DNA of 64,000 nt from Holophagales bacterium (lineage in GTDB: Bacteria; Acidobacteriota; Thermoanaerobaculia; UBA5066), in contig JADKBZ010000018.1 of NCBI GenBank assembly GCA_016714815.1, positions 1 through 64,000 of the forward strand, given 5' to 3'. Under the pieces are notes generated by a model. It was given only the letters and a program-made list of their open reading frames with translations, was not told where the DNA came from and did no database searches. This document shows positions 8,051-16,077 of this stretch, one piece after another. Made by a program: the position numbers and the translations under genes. Position 1 is the first letter of the stretch; each line of letters begins with the position of its first letter.

Positions 8051-9228
8051 GCCTCCTCCCGCTCTATCCCCTCGACGCCTTCGGGTTCCCCGCCGGCCTT
8101 CTCGTCGGGACGCTCATCGGCTTCGCCTTCGGGTTCGTTCTCGAGCGGGCCGGATTCGGAAACGCGAAGAACCTCGCGGCCCAGTTCTACCTGACCGACA
8201 CGCGCGTCCTGAAGGTGATGTTCAGCGCGATCGCGACGGCCTGCGCCGGCATCGGGCTCCTCTCCGGCTTCGGCGTCCTCGACCTCTCGCTCCTGACGGT
8301 TCCAGAGACGTTCCTCGGCCCTCACGTCGCCGGAGGTCTCCTCCTCGGCGTCGGCTTCATCGTCTCCGGCTACTGCCCGGGAACGGGGGTCGTCGCGATG
8401 GCCTCCGGGAAGTGGGACGCCGCCTGGTCGCTTCTCGGCGTCATGACCGGCTCGCTCCTCTTCGGGTACGTCTACGCCCCGCTCGAGGGCTTCTACAAGA
8501 GCGGCGCGATGGGCTCGGTCACGATCGCCGAAGCGCTCGGCATCCCGTTCCCCGTCCTGGCGGCCGGCGTCGTCGCGATGGCGGTCGGCTGCTTCCTCGG
8601 CGCCGAGAAGCTCGAAGCGGTCTTCGCGCCGAAGCTCGGCAAGACTGCTCCCGTCCCGAACCCGACCGTCCGCAACCGCGTCTTTGCCGGGATGGGGGCC
8701 GTCGCGCTCCTGGGCGTCGTCACGGTCGCGCTGCCGGCCCGGACGCGGGCGACGGCCTCGGCTCCTCTCGCGAAGATCGGCTCCGTCGAGCTCGCGCAGA
8801 AGATCGTCGCCTCGCCGCAGGACCTCTGGATCCTCGACCTGCGTGAGACGCAGCCAGCCTCCGCGGAGCGGATCCCGGGCACCCTCTCGCTTCCGGAAGG
8901 GACGACCGCAGCGAAGCTCGCCGCCACGCTCCCCGCCACCCGGACGCTCGTCGCCTACGGCCGGGGCGACCTGGCGACGCTCCCCGAGGGGCTCCGTGCC
9001 TTCCCCGGCGAGATCCTCGTCCTCTCCGGCGGCTTCGACGCCTGGAAGAACGCCGTCCTCGCCACGCCCCAGCCCCCGGCCGAGCCCACCCCCGCGCTCA
9101 TCGCTCAGTTCCGCATGAAGAGCGCCCTCAACGGCTACTTCACCGGAGCCGCGGCGGCCCCGCCGCCGAAGCTCGTCGTGAAGGCCGTGGCGACCTCCGC
9201 CGCGCCGAAAAAGGGCGGCGGCTGCTGA
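8047..9228 (+). CDS. YeeE/YedE-family sulfur transporter fused to a Cys-less rhodanese domain
   Basis: The protein has 393 residues. The first ~240 form the second YeeE/YedE half, with hydrophobic helices and the conserved SGYCPGTG. The last of these helices (AGMGAVALLGVVTVALP) precedes a rhodanese-like domain at about 255-350 (ILDLRE...LSGGFDAWK). Rhodanese normally places a catalytic Cys at the start of the active-site loop, but here the loop reads AYGRGD, so no persulfide can form there. The tail is Ala/Pro-rich and ends GGGC, giving one terminal Cys on a flexible arm. It overlaps the preceding half-transporter by four bases. Fusion and missing Cys are seen directly; their meaning is unknown. 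Confidence 0.8.
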   Translation: MSLLPLYPLDAFGFPAGLLVGTLIGFAFGFVLERAGFGNAKNLAAQFYLTDTRVLKVMFSAIATACAGIGLLSGFGVLDLSLLTVPETFLGPHVAGGLLLGVGFIVSGYCPGTGVVAMASGKWDAAWSLLGVMTGSLLFGYVYAPLEGFYKSGAMGSVTIAEALGIPFPVLAAGVVAMAVGCFLGAEKLEAVFAPKLGKTAPVPNPTVRNRVFAGMGAVALLGVVTVALPARTRATASAPLAKIGSVELAQKIVASPQDLWILDLRETQPASAERIPGTLSLPEGTTAAKLAATLPATRTLVAYGRGDLATLPEGLRAFPGEILVLSGGFDAWKNAVLATPQPPAEPTPALIAQFRMKSALNGYFTGAAAAPPPKLVVKAVATSAAPKKGGGC

Positions 9229-9321
9229 CGACCCGAACCCGGCCGAGAGGCCGGACGCGAGCTTCCGCCACAGACCCGGATTCCGGCATGGCCCCAAGCA
9301 GCCTGCCTCATGGAGAAAGAG

Positions 9322-10575
9322 ATGACGCGCAAACCGTTCCTGGCGATCACGGCCCTTGCCTTTCTCGCCCTGGCCGCTCCCGCCCTGGCGACGAACGGCT
9401 ACTTCTCCCTCGGCTACGGCACCCAGTACAAGGGGATGGCCGGCGCCGGCCAGGCCACCCACCTGAGCACCCTTGCGAGCGCCACGAACCCGGCCACGAT
9501 CGCCTTCGTGAAGGGCTACGACATCGGCCTGGAGCTCTTCAACCCGAATCGCGAGTACTCGGTCAGCGGCAACCCCTCCGGGTATCCCGGCACGTTCCCC
9601 CTCGCTCCGGGAACGTACGAGAGCGACTCGTCCCTCTTCTTCATGCCGAGCATGGCCGCCGCCTGGCACCTGAACGACAGGGTCCATTTCGGGGTTGCCC
9701 TCTACGGGAACGGCGGGATGAACACCGATTACCCCAACCCCGTCTTCGGCCAGTCCCCGACCGGGGTCAACCTGATGCAGGCCTTCCTCGCCCCGTCGGT
9801 CGCGTACGAGGTCGCCGATCACCAGTCGATCGGCGTCTCGGCGATCGGCGCCTGGCAGAGCTTCGAGGCGAAGGGCCTCGGCGCGTTCTCGATGTTCTCC
9901 TCCGCCCCGACGAAGCTGACGAACAACGGAGCGGACACCGCCCTCGGCTACGGAGCCCGGATCGGGTACCACGGCAAGTTCGGCGAGTACTTCGGCGTCG
10001 GCGCGTCGTACCAGACCAAGATCACGATGGGCGAATTCGACGACTACGCCGGCCTCTTCGCCGAGCAGGGCGGATTCGACGTACCTGCGAACTGGTCCGT
10101 CGGCATCTCGATCATGCCGGACAAGCGCTGGATCATCGCCGCCGACGTGCAGCAGATCTTCTACAGCGACGTCGCGTCGATCGGCAACCCGATGCTCCCG
10201 AACCTGATGCAGGCGCCCCTCGGAGCCGACGGCGGCGCGGGCTTCGGCTGGGAGGACGTGACGGTCGTCAAGGTCGGCGTCCAGTACCAGGCCTCCGACG
10301 CGTGGACCCTTCGCGCCGGCTACGCCCACTGCAACCAGCCGATCCCCGAGAGCGAGGTCCTCTTCAACATCCTCGCCCCCGGCGTCATCGAGAACCACGC
10401 CACGATCGGCGCCTCCAGGCTCCTCTCGCCGAAGAGCGCCCTCCATTTCGCCCTGATCCGCGGCTTCTCCTCGTCCGTCGAAGGGGCGAACCCGCTCGAG
10501 GCCCCCGGGCAGCAGCAGATCAAGCTGACGATGGACCAGTGGGAGTTCGAGCTCGGCTTCTCCTTCGGATTCTGA
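9322..10575 (+). CDS. FadL/OmpP1/TodX-type outer-membrane channel
   Basis: A signal peptide (FLAITALAFLALAAPALA) is followed by ATNGYFSLGYGTQYKGMAGAG, the usual mature start of OmpP1/FadL/TodX barrels. Alternating beta-strand patterns continue to a C-terminal aromatic (FGF), typical of an outer-membrane beta-barrel. The family carries hydrophobic compounds. I chose the ATG at 9322 because GGAG lies six bases upstream; an in-frame ATG at 9310 would add four residues. It is the last gene before a strong terminator. Its presence in the sulfur operon suggests movement of elemental sulfur, polysulfide or another hydrophobic substrate, which is untested inference. Confidence 0.85.
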   Translation: MTRKPFLAITALAFLALAAPALATNGYFSLGYGTQYKGMAGAGQATHLSTLASATNPATIAFVKGYDIGLELFNPNREYSVSGNPSGYPGTFPLAPGTYESDSSLFFMPSMAAAWHLNDRVHFGVALYGNGGMNTDYPNPVFGQSPTGVNLMQAFLAPSVAYEVADHQSIGVSAIGAWQSFEAKGLGAFSMFSSAPTKLTNNGADTALGYGARIGYHGKFGEYFGVGASYQTKITMGEFDDYAGLFAEQGGFDVPANWSVGISIMPDKRWIIAADVQQIFYSDVASIGNPMLPNLMQAPLGADGGAGFGWEDVTVVKVGVQYQASDAWTLRAGYAHCNQPIPESEVLFNILAPGVIENHATIGASRLLSPKSALHFALIRGFSSSVEGANPLEAPGQQQIKLTMDQWEFELGFSFGF

Positions 10576-10603
10576 GCCGGCGAACCTCGAATCGTCCCGT
10601 CGA

Positions 10604-10629
10604 GAGGGCGGCCCCGCGGGGCCGCCCTC
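10604..10629 (+). terminator. Intrinsic terminator after the sulfur operon
   Basis: A perfect 12-bp inverted repeat (GAGGGCGGCCCC around a GC centre) is followed by TTCTTCGTT. It lies 28 bases after the stop of the FadL-type gene and 16 bases before the convergent gene's stop. Confidence 0.8.
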
Positions 10630-10645
10630 TTCTTCGTTCAGGGCG

Positions 10646-12149
10646 TCAACGAACGGGTTGCGCCAGCCGCATGTCCTCGACGCGGATCCGGAGGCCACGC
10701 CCCGGCGCCCAGTCGATCCTGCGGGACACGGCGATGGCCTCCGTCTGGAGAAGGAGGGGCAGGACGGGCCTCTGGTCGGCCACGCGGGCGAGCGCCCTCT
10801 GCAGCGCCTCGACCCCTGACCTCCGGCTCCATCGCCTCGTTGCTCCGGGCGAGGAGGCCGTCGAGACAGGGTCGCTGTAGCCCCCGCTGTTGGCGCCGCC
10901 GAGGGCCGGGCCAGTCGTCGAGACGAGGGCCTCGACCGCCTCCGCCGCCTCCCCGAGCCGCAGGCCCATCCGACGAGGTGGAATGACGATCTACCGGCAT
11001 CGATGAGTTCGAAGAACGCGGACTTGTCGAGTGCGTTCACCGTCACGCGGACTCCGACGAGCGCGAGCTGCCGAGCCACCTCGTCGAGGATCCGGAGGTC
11101 GTTGACGTACCGGTTCCGGGTCCCGTCGAGGCGCACGTCCAGGCCTTTCGGATGGCCGGCCTCCGCGAGAAGGGCACGGGAGCGAACCCTGTCCGCTTTC
11201 CGGGTCACCAGCGCCGGGTTGAAACCGACGACGGACGAGGGGACGAGCTGCGAGGCCGGGATGGTCTTTCCGTCGTAGGCCCGCACTATGAGCTCGTCCC
11301 GGTCGAGAGCGAGGTCCACGGCCTCACGGACCCGGGGATCCGAGAACGGCGGCTCCGTTACCCGGAGCGTCAGAAACAGCACCCGGGCGCTCGGAGCCTC
11401 GAAGACGCGGATCCCCTTCTGGTTCCGCAGGGCGTCCACGCGCTCGAGGGGGACCTCGTCTATGACGTCCGCGCGGCCGGTGACGAGCCGGGCGATCCGA
11501 TCCTCGGCATCCGGGACGATCTCGAAGCGGACCCGTCCGATCGCAGGCCGCTCGCGCCAGTGGCGGTCGTTCCGCTCGAGCGTGATGCTCCGGCCCCGAT
11601 TCCACGAGGCGAGTCGGTAGGGACCGGTTCCCGACGACGGACACGGGCCTGAGGCCCAGCCCCCCGGAGGGCAGGCAGCCGCAAAGCCCCAGGGAAGCTT
11701 GTAGAGGAGAAGGGGGTAGGGCACCCGCGTCCGGATGACGACGCGGGCCGGTCCGTCGGCCTCGACCGATGCGATATTCCGGAGGTAGCTGGCCGTCGGC
11801 CAGCCCTTCTCGATGTTCGCGAGGAGGGAAGCCGCCACGTCGGACGCCGTCAGCGGCCTGCCGTCGGAAAACCGGACCCCGGACGAAGGTCGAACACGTA
11901 CGTCCGTTCGTCCGGCGTCTGCCAGCTCCTGGCGAGGGCGGGCACGAGACGCAGGTCCTCGTCGAGCCGGACGAGTCCGTCGAGAATCTCCCCGTTTACG
12001 CGGTTCGTGAACGATTCATCCTTCGCGGGTGGGTTCGGGAAGAACCCGGTGACATCGGCACGGACGGCGACCGTGACGGTCGCCTCCTCCGGCGAGCGCT
12101 GGCAAGCGGTGCAGAACACGACGAGACACAAACCGAGGAAGCGCTTCAC
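10646..12149 (-). pseudogene. Peptide/nickel-type ABC transporter substrate-binding protein (SBP_bac_5), four apparent frameshifts
   Basis: The start at 12149 encodes a lipoprotein-like signal (FLGLCLVVFCTAC). The protein then has the DppA/OppA-type fold: DGLVRLDEDLRLVPALARSW near the N-terminus, GTGPYRLASWNRG, then SDPRVREAVDLALDRDELI. No single frame covers it. Breaks lie near 11879 and 10937, both where a run of five G/C seems to have become four, and near 10868 and 10815. Repairing them gives a normal ~500-residue protein ending RLAQPVR. Every piece is well conserved, so sequencing error is as likely as decay. No permease or ATPase gene is adjacent, which makes it an orphan binding protein. 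Confidence 0.75.
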
Positions 12150-12258
12150 TCGCGCTCATTCTCCCTCCGAAACGGCTTTCCCGAACGGTCGCGGCCAGCC
12201 CGGGACTGGTCCCGGGGGGGCCGTGACGACGACGGCCCGGACGCTTCCGGCTCCTCGC

Positions 12259-12264
12259 TAGAAT
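12259..12264 (+). promoter_or_regulatory. Possible -10 element of the dodecin gene
   Basis: TAGAAT lies 41 bases before the dodecin start, and the same hexamer recurs upstream of other genes here (for example reverse strand 22843-22848). No convincing -35 is visible. Confidence 0.25.
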
Positions 12265-12304
12265 GCCCGCTATCCTGAATCAGCAGATTCACGAGGAGGA
12301 ACCC

Positions 12305-12511
12305 ATGTCCGGTATCTACAAGAAAGTCGAAATCGTCGGACTCTCGGAGATCAGCTTCGCCGAGGCCGTCAAGGTCGCCGTGGAAGAGGCCGGGAAGACG
12401 GTCCGCCACATGTCGTGGTTCGAGGTCGTCGAACAGCGGGGCCGGATTCACGACGGCAAGGTCGCCGAGTTCCAGGTCACCATCCGCATCGGCTTCAAGC
12501 TGGAGCGCTGA
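12305..12511 (+). CDS. Dodecin
   Basis: The 68-residue protein fits dodecin over its whole length: MSGIYKKVEIVGLS, then HMSWFEV, and an FQVTIRIGFKL ending. Dodecins form hollow dodecamers that store flavin (or CoA and flavin) and protect against light-driven flavin damage. The flavin-stacking Trp (SWFEV) is present. GAGGAGGA sits at normal spacing before the ATG at 12305, which fixes the start over an in-frame upstream ATG at 12263. It is a single-gene unit convergent with the beta-oxidation operon, and the two reading frames overlap by 17 bases. Confidence 0.92.
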   Translation: MSGIYKKVEIVGLSEISFAEAVKVAVEEAGKTVRHMSWFEVVEQRGRIHDGKVAEFQVTIRIGFKLER

Positions 12512-14693
12512 GGCCCGCCCCGCTCATTCCCCGTCGAGATTGAGGGTCCGGCGCCGGCTGCGGCCGTCGCCTACCTGAGTAGAACCGCTTCCCTTTTCGC
12601 GCCAGCTCCGCGAGCATCGGCGCCGGGTTGAAGCGCGGGCCGTGAAGCTCCGCCAGCTCTCCCATCCGCTCGACGATCGCCCCGGCGCCGACGGCGTCGA
12701 CGTACCGGAAGGGGCCGCCTCGCAGCGGCGGGAAGCCGAGGCCGAGGATCGCGCCGGCGTCGCCGTCGCGGGGTGAGGCGACGATCCCCTCCGAGAGGCA
12801 CCAGACCGCCTCGTTGACCATGAGGAGCGCGAGGCGGTCGACGAGGTCGCCCGCCACCATCGCCTCGCGGCTCGCACCGCCGAAGAACGAGTAGACCTCC
12901 GGGTTCACTTCCTTCGCCCTGCCGGAAGGCCGGTCCTTCGGGTAGAGGTAGAACCCCTTCCCGTTCTTGCGGCCGCGATAGCCCGCGTCGAAGAGCTGCG
13001 TGAAGGTGCCCGACGGCGCGGCGCCCCGTGCGGCGAACTCCCTGCCGAGGTCCTTCGAAACGTGGGCGGCGACGTCGATCCCCACCTCGTCGAGGAGGGC
13101 GACGGGCCCGACCGGGAAGCCGAAGACGAGGAGCGCCGCGTCGAGCGCCGGGATCGCCGCCCCCTCGTCGAGGAGGACGACCGCTTCGTTGATGAACGGC
13201 CCGAGGATCCGCGTGGTGTAGAAGCCGGGCCCGTCCTTCACGACGATGACGGTCTTGCCCTGCGCCACGCCGAAGGCGCGCGCCGTGGCGACGGCCCACG
13301 GGGCGGTCTTCTCCGCGACGACGATCTCCAGGAGCGGCATCTTCGGCACCGGCGAGAAGTAGTGCATCCCGACGACCCGCTCGGGGCGCTTCGCCTTCGC
13401 GGCGATCCTGGCGATCGGCAGCGCCGACGTGTTGGTGGCGAAGACGGCGTCGGGGCCGATGATTCCCTCGATCTCGGCGAGAACCTTCCGCTTCAGCTCG
13501 AGGTCCTCGAAAACCGCTTCGATGACGAGATCGCAGCCGGCGAGATCCGCGGAGCGGGTCGTCGGCCGGAGCCCGTACCACTGCCTGTCGCGGTCCAGCC
13601 GGGTCAGCCCGCCCGAGCGAACGCGCCGGTCGAGCCCCCTCCGGAGGTTCTTCGTGGCGCGCGAGAGCCCCTCGTCGGAGACGTCCTTCAGGACGACCGG
13701 ACCGAGCCCCATCGAGACCGCGGCGATCCCCTCCCCCATCAGTCCCGCGCCGAGAACGCCGAGGCGCTTCACGGGCCGCGGCGGGTCTCCCTTCGGCGCC
13801 TTCTTGAGCGCGGTCATCGCGTCGAAGAGGCGGATGAGGTTCTTCGACCCCTCGCTCCCGACGAGCCGGCCGAAGCGGACGGCCTCCTCCTCCTGCCCCG
13901 CCTCCATCCCGTCGGCGAGCCCCTTCTCGACGCAAGCGAGGATCTCGAGCGGCGCGGGATAGAGCCCGCGCGTCTTCTTCATCACTTCGTCGCGCGCCTT
14001 GCCGAGCGCGTAGGCGCGCAGCGGCGGAAGGGCGAGCGGCTTCTCGGTGAACGGCTGCTTGTCGCGATTCGGCTTCAGCGTTCCGTTCGCCAGCCCCAGG
14101 GCCGCCTTCGCTGCCGTCTCGACGAGGCCGCCCGGCGAGGTCAGGGCATCGACGAGACCGTGACGGTACGCCTGCGCCGCCCGGACGCGCTTGCCGGTCA
14201 GGAGCATCGGGAGGGCGCGCTGAAGGCCGATGAGCCGCGGCAGGCGCTGCGTGCCTCCCGCGGCCGGGAGAACGCCGAGCATCACTTCGGGAAGGGCCAG
14301 GACCGTCTTCGGGTGGTCGGAGGCGATCCGGTAGTGGCACGCGAGAGCGACCTCGAGGCCGCCGCCGAGCGCCACGCCGTGGATCGCCGCGACGAACGGC
14401 TTGCGGCTCTTCTCCACCAGGTCGAGCCACTCGTGCGCGCCGCGCGAGATCGCCTCTGCGTCCTCAGCCGCCATCCCGACGACCTCGTCGAGGTCGGCGC
14501 CTGCGATGAAAGAGTCGGGTTTGCCGCTCACCAGGACGCAGGCGACGATCTCGTCGTCGTCCTGGATCTCCTTCATGAGCGGGCCGGCCTCCTCGAGCAT
14601 CTGACCGGAGAGGACGTTGACGGGACGCTTCGGCGTGTCGAACAGGAGGACGGCGACCCCGTCGCCGCGCTTCTTCAGCGTGAGGCTTCTCAT
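12495..14693 (-). CDS. fadJ: Fatty-acid oxidation complex alpha subunit (enoyl-CoA hydratase / 3-hydroxyacyl-CoA dehydrogenase)
   Basis: The protein has 732 residues in two enzyme parts. Residues 1-190 are a crotonase fold, with ALGGGLEVALACHYRIA forming the oxyanion hole and GGTQRLPRL. Residues ~310-700 are an NAD-dependent 3-hydroxyacyl-CoA dehydrogenase with Rossmann motif GAGLMGEGIA and HYFSPVPKMPLLEIV. It performs the hydration and first oxidation steps of beta-oxidation. ATG 14693 overlaps the thiolase stop (ATGA), so both enzymes come from one mRNA. Homologues usually end close to KGKRFY; here about 25 basic residues follow and the stop falls inside the dodecin gene, so the true end may be near 12580. 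FadJ versus FadB cannot be separated safely. Confidence 0.88.
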   Translation of the reverse strand: MRSLTLKKRGDGVAVLLFDTPKRPVNVLSGQMLEEAGPLMKEIQDDDEIVACVLVSGKPDSFIAGADLDEVVGMAAEDAEAISRGAHEWLDLVEKSRKPFVAAIHGVALGGGLEVALACHYRIASDHPKTVLALPEVMLGVLPAAGGTQRLPRLIGLQRALPMLLTGKRVRAAQAYRHGLVDALTSPGGLVETAAKAALGLANGTLKPNRDKQPFTEKPLALPPLRAYALGKARDEVMKKTRGLYPAPLEILACVEKGLADGMEAGQEEEAVRFGRLVGSEGSKNLIRLFDAMTALKKAPKGDPPRPVKRLGVLGAGLMGEGIAAVSMGLGPVVLKDVSDEGLSRATKNLRRGLDRRVRSGGLTRLDRDRQWYGLRPTTRSADLAGCDLVIEAVFEDLELKRKVLAEIEGIIGPDAVFATNTSALPIARIAAKAKRPERVVGMHYFSPVPKMPLLEIVVAEKTAPWAVATARAFGVAQGKTVIVVKDGPGFYTTRILGPFINEAVVLLDEGAAIPALDAALLVFGFPVGPVALLDEVGIDVAAHVSKDLGREFAARGAAPSGTFTQLFDAGYRGRKNGKGFYLYPKDRPSGRAKEVNPEVYSFFGGASREAMVAGDLVDRLALLMVNEAVWCLSEGIVASPRDGDAGAILGLGFPPLRGGPFRYVDAVGAGAIVERMGELAELHGPRFNPAPMLAELARKGKRFYSGRRRPQPAPDPQSRRGMSGAGLSAPA

Positions 14694-15984
14694 CGCGCCA
14701 GCACCATCGCGTGCCCGAGGGCGCCGGCCGCGCACGTCGTCACGACGCCGAGTGCCGCCCCCTCGCGCTCCATCCGTTCGACGCACGTCGTCACGAGGCG
14801 CGCGCCGGTGGCTCCGAACGGGTGCCCGAGGGCGAGCGAGCCGCCCCAGGCGTTCACCTTCTTCGGGTCGATCTTTCCGAGCGCGCCCTTCCGGCCGAGG
14901 CGCTCCTGGCAGTACGCCTTGTCGGCGAGGAGCTTCAGGAGGGCGAGAGCGGGAGCGGCGAAGGCCTCGTGGACCTCCCAGACGCCCACTTCGCCGAGCG
15001 GGGCGTCCGCCGCGTCGAGCGCCTCGGGCACGGAAAGGACCGGTCCGAGGAGGAGCTCCTCGAGCGGGTCCATCGCGACGAGGGACATCGAGACGACGCG
15101 CGCGAGCGGCGACACTTCGAGCGCCTCCGCCTTCTCGGCGCTCATCAGGAGGCACGCCGCCGCGCCGTCGGTGAGGAACGAGCTGTTGCCCGCCGTGACC
15201 GTGCCGAAGCTCCGGTCGAACGCAGGCGGCAGGGACGACAGCTTCCCGAGGGTCGTGTCGCCGCGGACACCGTTGTCGGACTCGATGGCCGCGAACGAAG
15301 GCGGCACCCTGGCCGGGACGACCTGGCCGCGGTAGAGCCCCGCCTCGGTCGCCGTCGCGGCCTTCTGGTGAGACTTCAGCGCCCAGGTGTCCTGCTCCCT
15401 GCGGGTCAGGCCGAGCCCCTTGGCGAGCCGCTCGGCGCTCTGCCCCATCGTCAGCCCCGTCGAGAACTCGGCGATGGCGGGGGTGTCGGGGACGAGGTCC
15501 TTCAGCGAGAGCCCCTGCAGGAGCCTCACGTAGTCGAGGACGCCCTTCGCCTTCTGCGACTGGATCATCCTCTTGCGCACCTCGCGCCCGAAGCGGATCG
15601 GGACGTCGGAGAGGTCTCGGCGCCCCCCGCGACGACGACGTCGGCGGCGCCGCAGGCGATCGCCTCGACGGCGCTCTGGATCGCGACGTTCGACGACGCG
15701 CACGCCGCCGTCACGGTGAAGGCCGGGCAGGACGGAGGGATCCCGCACGCGAGAGCCGCCTCGCGGGCGAGGTTCGTCGTGCGCGGCTCGCCGAGGACCG
15801 TGCCGAGGATGACGCGGTCGACGATGGCGGGGTCGATACGATACCTCTGGAGGAGGCCCGACAGAGCCATCGCCCCCAGCTCGTACGCCATCAGGTCGGT
15901 GTATCCGGTCCCCGACCGGAGGAAGGGGGTGCGGCATCCGCCGATCACCACGACCGTCCGCCCGTTCAGCTTCTTTGCGGTCAT
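14690..15984 (-). CDS. fadI: Acetyl-CoA acyltransferase (thiolase), one apparent frameshift
   Basis: The N-terminal 130 residues contain the acyl-accepting Cys segment TVTAACASSN. The rest has the two C-terminal thiolase signatures, ALGHPFGATGARL and TTCAAGALGHA with the second catalytic Cys. The halves are in different frames and join near 15616, where one C seems missing (AGGAET then SDVPIRFG). The repaired protein has about 430 residues, normal for FadI/FadA-type thiolases. It performs the thiolytic last step of beta-oxidation and is coupled by a 4-base overlap to the hydratase/dehydrogenase gene. All catalytic residues are present, so the gene is probably intact in the cell. Confidence 0.85.
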
Positions 15985-16077
15985 TCGTCCTCCCTGGTTC
16001 GGGAGAATGCTACTCCCGGGCGCTGCGATGCGGCAGGGCGGGGGAACGGCGGACGGCTCCGGCCGAAAGCCGCGGGG

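Noticed and set aside
9310..9321. Earlier ATG for the FadL-type gene
   Set aside because: GGAG spaced for ATG 9322 overlaps this ATG, so the later start is better supported.
10646..12149. Counting the binding-protein fragments as separate genes
   Set aside because: The fragments form one continuous family match in order across frames, separated only by single-base shifts.
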